From NCBI RefSeq assembly GCF_947507565.1, contig NC_089179.1, positions 558,001-622,000 of the forward strand: 64,000 nt of DNA, given 5' to 3'. This stretch comes from Oscarella lobularis (taxonomy: Eukaryota > Porifera > Homoscleromorpha > Homosclerophorida > Oscarellidae). Of the stretch, positions 49,450 through 64,000 are shown one piece after another. The translations under genes and the position numbers were made by a program. Within the stretch, counting starts at the first letter, position 1; each line of letters opens with the position of its first letter. Below the pieces are notes generated by a model that saw only the letters and a list, made by a program, of their open reading frames with translations, searched no databases and had not been told where the DNA came from.

Positions 49450-50367
49450 AACTCCTACAAAACAAAAGTTAATAACGACGAACACGCTTCTAATAAAGCT
49501 ACCTGCTTTCGTGGCGCAGGACGGCACACGCGAGACGAGAGACGAGATCGCTGGCAGGCGTTGGTTGCACGCTGAACACGGGCACGTGTCATGCAAAGGT
49601 GCGCTACCGTGCAAACTCTACTAGCTACGCTACAAAAACTATATATATATATAATATAAAGTTGCTGCTTCTTTCCCAATCAACACTCAACACTGCAAAA
49701 AAGACTTGTGGTTATACGAGACGACAAACTTTACAGTTGTACCTTATAAGTTGTGCCATTCCCAGTTGATCTTCCAGCTGAGTCGGTTCCTGCAAAAAAC
49801 AATATGCACTTACCTCTGCAAAAGAAACAACGTTTATCAAATCTTCACCTACACGTGACGCGTGCACTTCGCGCATCGCCAAGTCGCCTCGCTCTGTGCG
49901 AAAAACGTCGTTGGAATGTAGAAAACAGCGGATAACAGCCGTGTAACCCGCCTCGACGCTCTAACGTTATTTTTCGCTCCGTCCGATGACGCGAAAAACG
50001 CGAAAACACGAAAACGTGCGGTGCAAACGTTCGTCCACTTACCAACTGACGACAGCAGCTCAGAGCTGCGTGCACGGAGGCGACGACGAAGCGCGCCGGC
50101 TAGAGGCGGCGATTGGAGCAGAATGGTATACGCGTAGCAGCACGCGGACGTTTTCAGTGAGCATGCGCGTGTCGATTCGGCAGCAATATATCGAAAAGTT
50201 GCCTTTCCAAAAATTAGGTTGAAGCTCCCTCGCGACATTTTGGACGTCGCGAAAATATAACCCAAAAGCAGTTGCATGCATCGGTTACTTCCTTCTGGAC
50301 ATAAAGGCTGACGACCTATAATAATAGCCTTACAATGTAGGTGGCATGTTTAGGACCTCACAACAAA

Positions 50368-57698
<7,331 letters not shown>

Positions 57699-57830
57699 TT
57701 TTGATCTACAGGTCGCACAGTCGCGTACGCTAAGTTTCGGAACCCACACTCATCCCGTATAAATTGCTATCACGCCTACCAAGTGACATAGGAAAATAAA
57801 ACATGCAACATAATCGACGTTAACTAAAAT

Positions 57831-58734
57831 CTAATTTTCTCTTGCCAGAAGCTTGATATGATTCCATATACACCAAATCTACAAATATCAATATTCCATA
57901 GGGCATAAACCAATCGAGGCAGCTACAGTACCTCAACTGCAAGTGACATAAGGCGTCCAATGACAAGAAAAGCTAAACCTCCTAAGTAGAACCAGGCGGG
58001 AAATGGACGATGAAGTCCATGTTGCATTCCATAAATCCATAGAGGAAGCACAAAAAGTCCAGTAATTGCAACAAAACCATGCAACGTCTTGAACCCTTGT
58101 AAACAGGGTCAATACAAAGCAAATCCAAAAAAGTCATATTTTTACCGTGAGCCATAATCTTTTTGGCCCACCAAGGCGCTTTATCAAATTCATTTTTCCA
58201 TTGAGATCCATACGTGTGCGTGCAGACGAAGACGCACCATTCCAAGCCAGACACGAAGAATCCCCACTTTGTAGAGAACAAAAAAAATTAATTATTCAAT
58301 TAGGCAAAACCAGCTGGACTTACGCTCGTTATGTGGCACCATACCATACTCCTCGAAATGTTGTCAGTCACTACATCGAGCTAAAAAGAATAGGAATCTG
58401 TAAAAATGATGGGTCTGTGTGTGTCTAGGACTCACCCAAGCTCCGAATGCCGACGTTTGCTTCCACTTTCGTGCGACGTACCCATCGAATCCTACAGATA
58501 AAACCGTTTAATCGCTAAGACGTGAATCGTCGTTGTCCGGGCGACCGTCCAAAGCAGCTGAAAGTCCGTAAATGAAGAGAAACAGTATGGGAAAGTCGAA
58601 GAAGACAAAAGACACGAGTAGCAACGAAAGTCGAGCGTATCCTACAAAGAGATAATGCTTTCGTGGGGTCAGTATTCTCGTCAAGATTACCAGAGACCGA
58701 TTAAATTGGGAAGAAAGAAAAATACCGACGTCAT
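57831..58734 (-). CDS. CDP-alcohol phosphatidyltransferase family membrane enzyme
   Basis: Six exons. The start at 58734 gives MTSVFFLPNLIG joined to YARLSLLLVSFVFF, then ALDGFDGYVARKWKQT, SAFGAWLDVVTDNISRS, WGFFVSGLEWCVFV, APWWAKKIMAHG, FKTLHGFVAITG and finally IWCIWNHIKLLAREN, stop 57831-57833. The family signature D-G-x2-A-R-x8-G-x3-D-x3-D is complete (DGYVARKW to WLDVVTD), so it should transfer a phospho-alcohol from or to a CDP-linked lipid precursor in a membrane. PNLIGYAR at the N-terminus resembles phosphatidylinositol synthase (CDIPT), but the C-terminal half (EWCVFVCTHTYG) does not match vertebrate CDIPT, and the substrate is unknown. Several hydrophobic helices flank the motif. It lies 84 bp downstream of CPD and 132 bp upstream of NUP214 on the same strand. 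Confidence 0.85.
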
Positions 58735-58818
58735 CGTTTCCGTCGCCGTGCGCACGCGTAATACGATATCAACTGATTCAACCACTAGAGGACTAAAAGC
58801 AAAACTCAACAAAAAATT

Positions 58819-61800
58819 CTAAAGTTTGTGAGGATTGAACACGTCTTCTTCTTCGTCGGAGTTGTCGTCAAAATCGGCACTTAGCAGGTATTTGCTGTTG
58901 GAAGAAGAGCCGTTTCCACCACTTTTGAGTCGACGAAAACCTTGACTTTCTGCCGCATAATTCCGACATCTGTACACCAGAACAACGACAAAAATAACGA
59001 CGAACACACTCGTTATACTGATAATAACAGCAAATATTGATGGAGACAAGCCGAGAATTTTTCTTTCACTCCCATTATCTTCATCATCTAATACAAAATC
59101 AACGGAAGACGGACGGTTGCCTGACAAAGTGCTGGGATACGATACGTGAACAGTTTTGTGACTGACACCTCCAACAGTCACCCGGTAGCTTCCTGGCGGG
59201 ACAACCAACCACAACTTCCCCTCCTTTGGCACGTACCTATTCAAAGTCAAACGCGTTTTGTTGAAGATGTCGGTAATGACCAGCGACACGTTGTTTTTCG
59301 TCGATTCCGGCTTGGAATGTTTTACAGTCACTAAGATTGCTACTTGAGAGCGTTGAAGAACGCTGACCAAAGGATTGCGGTAACGAGACCAGATCGAGGG
59401 AAGCAGTGCTTTGGGCCCGTTGCCACACTGGCACGCGTCAATATCCAAACGAGTTGCTACCGACGTCAAGCACGATTTCCTAGCCGGAATCGCGTTTTCG
59501 CTCCTAGTCATATTACAAGACGTCGCTGGTTGATTTGCGGTCATTCTCGAAAACAACTGAATGAAGTAATCGTTCACAAAATTCTTTCCCTTCGTCGTCT
59601 CTGAGTGCGTGGTGGTCGTACTCGTAGCGAGAAGATAAACGGCAGCAAATTGCTGCTTTTCTATCCAATCACAGTAGGTCGTCGGAACATCTCTTGCAGA
59701 ACTGTACTGACAAGAAGACGATGAAGTAAGTTGATCTTTCATTATTTTCTCATAAGCCTTCAAATCGAACGACGGGATAACAAACACTTGAGTAGAGTCG
59801 AGAAGGTCGGTAACGTCGTCGTCGTTTCCATAATTCTGACACAAATCGGTCGCCAGGGAAAGAAGTACCTCCTGAGCAACCGCATCGTCTCCGTAAATAT
59901 TGCCTATAATTGCTACACGAGCGCCGTCACCCTTGTAGCTAGAACCCGCGGAAACAGCGAACGCTCTGCCCGTTCGATCGCCGACTGGAAGAAATCGGCA
60001 GACTTTCGGATATTTCCTCGCCAGTCCCTTGACAGACGAAGCAATTTGGTTGGCGTGAGCGTGGTAGTCATTGGGAACAGGATCTTTGTGAAGAACGACA
60101 TCAATCGATTTGGAAATTCCTGAAGACACGGCAATTTTTCGTTTAATAACTGAACTGAATTTCGGATGAGAAATGACGGCCGTGTACAAACCGCTTTCGA
60201 GTGGAGTCAAGAACGCTCCATTCGTCAGAGTCGTCGTCTTTACCGGAGCAAATTTTTGATGCGTAAAGGAAACAGTAGAGAATGGAAGTGGACGTTTGCT
60301 CGAATCTGTGACGCGACCGATAGCACTATACTCCAGGATTCGAAGATATTTGATCAATTGGAGGCCGTAACCGGCGGTGGTGAAAAGACCAGGACGCGTG
60401 CAGGGAAACAGTTCATCGATGAAGTGATACACGTTCAATTCGTTGTACGAGAACTTTTGAATGGGGTCCGTCGCGACGGTGGCGCTTTCGTTTCTCGAGA
60501 GCGTGCAGCCAGTTGGAAGACGTGTATTGTTGAGAAGTTGATTTTTGGAAGGCGCTTTGACGTCCGTTGTCGACCCAAAACGGGAAATCCAACCGTCTTC
60601 AGTCGCTTCGTCACCAAAAGGCCACCTGCACGCAAAAACAGTCAGAATGAGCACCACTCGAAATATTATTTCTCACCTGAATCCAACATCTCCTGTTCCT
60701 GAACGTAAGTCAAAGAGAGCGCTTATCTTCCTCGTCTTAATCCAATTGACAAAAAGGTCTCCCAAAGGAGTTAATATCTAGAAGGAGAAGATGGAAACGA
60801 TGAATGCAACTCCGTAGCCCATACCTTGTCGCCTTCATTAGTATCAACAAAAAAGCGAGGCAGCGAGTGGTCTCCGCACACACAACTCTCGTCTTTGTCA
60901 AAGCCATCGACGTTGAAAGAAGGCAAAATGTGAATATGAAGCGATGGGAAGTTCGCCGCTTCATCTGTGACGAGAGAGCGAATGAGGCTGAGAAGAACGT
61001 GAGACGATACGGTGTCGCCATCAACAAAGCCTCCAATAAAGCCAACCTAAAATTCGTCAGACAGAATTAGGAGGAAAATAAACAAAGTCTGTAGTCATAC
61101 GTGAAGATGCGTTTCCTTGGTCGTTTTCGTCTCCAAATGTGCTTCGAGAATGTCGCGTCCTTTAGCCGACTTTCCTACTGATTTAACTTGAAGTTGAACA
61201 AGTCGATGCTGGCCTTCTGATTCGCGACGAAGCCACGTCGCCAAGTCGCTGTAATTCAAAGGCAACGAGGGAAAAGGAGCGGGCGTGCGAGCCTTCAAAG
61301 TCGTCGGAGTAGGAGGAGGAGGACGATTCGACGACGGAACAGTTGAATTCGGCATTTGGACTGTCGTTGCGTGTAACGCAGATAAAGAACTTCTATGTCC
61401 GCTTGGACGTTCATGAGGCGTCGGCTCCGTCACGGGGCGACGCGAAAGAGATTCGTTCTGATTTTCTATTCCTTCTGTGAGCGGTGGCAGCAAACCGCTC
61501 GCTGTGCTCGGCAGAGACGACGGCAACGTGGTGCTCGGCGAAGAGGACGGCAACGTCGTGCTCTCGTCTTCATTCACAGGAGTCAATGGTGTTACTACTA
61601 GTGGCTTCAATTCAAAATTGATCACGGTAGCAGGCTTTCCTTGAAGAACGTCAACTTGCTTCCATACAGTCTCGTAGCCCGCTATTGATGCAGTAACGTT
61701 GTACGAACCGGGTACCAGCAGTCTCCAAAAGTCGCCGTCCACGGCTGTATAAACGGGATGATTTCGACGATCGACGCGAATGACAGCTTTGTGCAAAGGC

Positions 61801-64000
61801 TTTCCATCGGACGATCGCACAAAGCCCTTGATTCCACGATGCACTTGTTCCATGTAGGCAACGAGAGCATTCTGATTCTCCAGCCAATGCGACTTCACGT
61901 CTTTCGTCAGCGGAAACTTGACGTAGCCGAGTTCAATAGTAATCTCGAAGCAATTCGTGTAGACGTAATTGTAGTCCTGCATTCCGCCGGCGACAGTGTA
62001 CCAGGCAGCGCCATTCGTGATACCGTTCTTGAACGTCGAAGAGGCGTGCATGCGACTGTGAGCGCGAGAATAGACTAACGCCAATTGACGAAATATGTCG
62101 TCATCTGGAGTCGCACTATTGACGTTTCTACCCGACTTGGAATCGTCATAAGGATAATTGGCAACGAGAGAGCCGCCGTGAAGATTCGCCGACAAAACGA
62201 AAGGATTCGATTGGAGCCACGAAATGACGTGTCGAGTCTCGGGTTGAGGCGAATGAGCGGGACCGTGAAAAAGACTCGGAAAATTACGATTGAGATCAAT
62301 TCTATTGGCATTAGCCCGTCCGACAACCGACTGAGCATCGCCTTCGTGCGCTCTCGAATACCCGTCCGGATTCATAGTAGGCATGATGTGAATTCGAGTC
62401 GAATCGACGAGATTGGTCAAGTCTCGATCGCGTTCGTAATTCTCGCATAAATATTGAATAAGAAGTAGGAGAACTTCTCTGCCGACAACCTCGTTTCCGT
62501 GCATGTTTCCGACGTATTTGAATTCCGGTTCGCCCGGTTCGTGCGTGCCCGGCAAATCGCTGATCTCCATCACCCAAAGCTCGCGACCTTCGACCGATTT
62601 GCCGACGCTGTAGAGACGAGTTATGTTAGGAAATCGACTGGAGTAGTCGCGCAAAAATGTCGTCAGTTTGACGTCGTTGTGATGGTGAAAGACGCTCGGT
62701 TGAACGAGCGTCGTGGCATCGGTCATTTTGTCGTCGTGCCGCGCTTCTTTGGTGGGTTCGTGACTGAGAGGATTCAGATGAAAATTCAGCTCGGCAGCCG
62801 GGCCATTAGCAACGACTTTGATATTGTTTTGCGTCTCGGCTTCGTAGCCGTCCGCGTGCGCCGTAATAGAGTACGTGCCGGGAACGGCGAGTCGCCAAAA
62901 GTCGCCGTTTTGAGTGGACGCGACGTCGTGACGAATTCCGTGGAGACTGATAACGGCGTTGGGAATGGGCAGACCGTTTACGTCGTAGACGAATCCCTTG
63001 ACGCCGCGATGCACCTGTTCGATGTAAGCCAGCAACGCCTCGCGATTGTTTTCCCACTCGCGATGCAAATTCGAACCGCGCGGATATTTACAGCAGGACA
63101 ACTCCAAAGTGATCTCAAAGCAATTGCTGTGAAGATAATTGTAGTCCTCCATGCCGCCAGGAACGTCGTACCACCTGGCACCATTTGTAATACCACCCGG
63201 AAATTGATCAATATCACTAGACAAAATTATATAAAATTGATTTTAGCGTGTGGGTGGCTTACCCAGGACAACGCTTTCCCAGGTGCATGGTCTTGTGAGA
63301 ATTCGAGTAGGTGCGAGCCAACTGCCGAAAGACGGCGTCGTCAGGCGTCTTGCTATAGTGCCCCGTTTGGGGATGCGAAGCGCTGTCGTCGAACGGATAA
63401 CTCGCAACGACGGCGCCGCCGTGCAAATTCGCCGACAAAACAAAAGGATTCTCTTCGATCCATTTGATGAGGGCCTTCGTTTCCGCTTGAGGAACGTGCT
63501 TGTCGTTGGGAAAAAATTGGTCGGGAAAATCGCGATTGAGATCGACGCCGTTCGCGTTTTCTCGTCCCGACGTACGGCTGAACGAGTCGCATTCTCCTTC
63601 GGTCGCCATTTCGAAGCCGTCCGGATTCATCGACGGCATGATGTAGATGTCGGTCGAATCGACGAGACGACGAACGCGATCGTCGCCGTCGGCGTACTTC
63701 GTGCACAAATAGTCGACGAGATAGATCAACATTTGACGACCGACTGCTTCGTTTCCGTGCATGTTGCCCACGTATTTGAACATGGGCTCGCCCGCTTCGC
63801 GTTTTCCCGGGTTGTCTGTTATCTGTATCGCCCACAATTCGCGTCCTTGGACCGACTTTCCCACCGAGACGAGTCGAGTGATCGACGGGTATTTGGCGTT
63901 GTAGGCGCGAAGAAACGTCGTCAGATCGTCGTAGTTGTGATAGCGGTCGTACGTGAGTGACTCCGAATCGCCGAAAACGACGAGGAAATGGAGGCAAACG
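58819..64000 (-). CDS. CPD: Carboxypeptidase D with four carboxypeptidase repeats, 5' partial
   Basis: Exons on the minus strand: from beyond 64000 to 63263, 63216-61101, 61046-60825, 60777-60677 and 60625-58819. The window edge cuts the signal peptide (CLHFLVVFGDSES is visible). Repeat 1 (HGNE at 63761-63750, LHGG, FEITLEL) and repeat 2 (HGNE at 62502-62491, FEITIEL) keep the zinc ligands and catalytic glutamate of M14B metallocarboxypeptidases, each followed by a transthyretin-like domain (VKGFVYDVNG; IKGFVRSSDG). Repeat 3 (FIGGFVDGDTVSSHVLL) and repeat 4 (IIGNIYGDDAVAQEVLL) lack the HxxE ligands and should be inactive. A membrane helix (about 59040-58975) and an acidic 51-residue tail ending FNPHKL follow. 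CPD trims C-terminal Arg/Lys from peptides in the trans-Golgi; vertebrate CPD has three repeats, so the fourth is extra. Confidence 0.93.
58975..59040 (-). other. CPD transmembrane helix
   Basis: A run of I, V, F and T residues followed by YRCRN and a serine-rich, acidic cytoplasmic tail, placing CPD as a type I membrane protein. Confidence 0.85.

Larger units (their letters stand above)
48528..50367. other. Gene-poor interval between convergent rabaptin and NUP214
   Basis: At 1.84 kb this is the largest stretch without a supported gene. It holds the 42-bp hairpin repeats at 49222-49325 with an inverted copy at 49429-49449, and an AT-dinucleotide run near 49640-49660. Short open frames on both strands (for example a basic one at about 48658-49023 without an ATG, and about 49986-50222) have no recognisable domain or convincing splice partners. 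I found no tRNA or other RNA gene by eye. Confidence 0.5.

Noticed and set aside
62499-63467. Long plus-strand open frame (about 320 codons)
   Set aside because: Exactly antisense to CPD repeats 1 and 2, arginine/valine-rich, no domain; a by-product of codon bias on the other strand.

Overview
The window is nuclear DNA from an animal with an unusually compact genome. Nearly all genes are metazoan orthologues split by introns of about 45-70 bp, and intergenic gaps are often under 150 bp. The gene set (NF1, NUP214, carboxypeptidase D, HAUS3, CENP-O, rabaptin, ECT2L, DNTTIP1, SVOP) fits an early-branching metazoan. The combination of tiny introns and tight packing is what I would expect of a homoscleromorph sponge such as Oscarella, but that assignment is inference. 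All gene models below were spliced by eye from frame, splice sites and remembered family sequence, without transcripts.

Layout, left to right: the 3' part of a TBC-like coiled-coil gene (+); CCDC86/Cgr1 (-) head-to-head with PEX13 (+); GPN3 (-); two tandem D-amino-acid oxidase genes (+) with peroxisomal -SRL ends; a VARP/ANKRD27-like VPS9 gene lacking ankyrin repeats (+); an SVOP-like transporter (-); ECT2L, F-box plus RhoGEF (+); CENP-O (-); MTO1 (+); a NUDT5-like Nudix hydrolase (-); ESS2 (+); DNTTIP1 (-); HAUS3 (+); neurofibromin NF1 (+, about 12.3 kb); an uncharacterised SH3 gene with a GIY-YIG-like segment (-); rabaptin (+); a 1.8 kb gene-poor stretch with hairpin repeats; NUP214 with a long polyglutamine tract (-); a CDP-alcohol phosphatidyltransferase (-); and carboxypeptidase D with four carboxypeptidase repeats (-, 5' end cut by the window).

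Most neighbours alternate strand. This gives several head-to-head pairs with 48-140 bp between start codons and tail-to-tail pairs with as little as 12-14 bp between stops. Same-strand runs (DAO1-DAO2-VARP-like; HAUS3-NF1; CPD-CDP-AP-NUP214) have gaps of 47-132 bp, tight enough to ask whether any are co-transcribed. At least seven introns require GC-AG boundaries to keep the conserved reading frame.

The genes do not form one pathway. Local themes are peroxisomes (PEX13 near two PTS1-tagged oxidases), endosomal Rab regulation (VPS9 protein, rabaptin, TBC-like protein) and mitosis (CENP-O, HAUS3, DNTTIP1/MiDAC). I see no transposon, virus, CRISPR array or bacterial operon. The items most worth a second look are the four-domain CPD, the ankyrin-less VARP, the SH3/GIY-YIG-like protein, the GC-AG intron excess and the operon-like DAO-DAO-VARP cluster.
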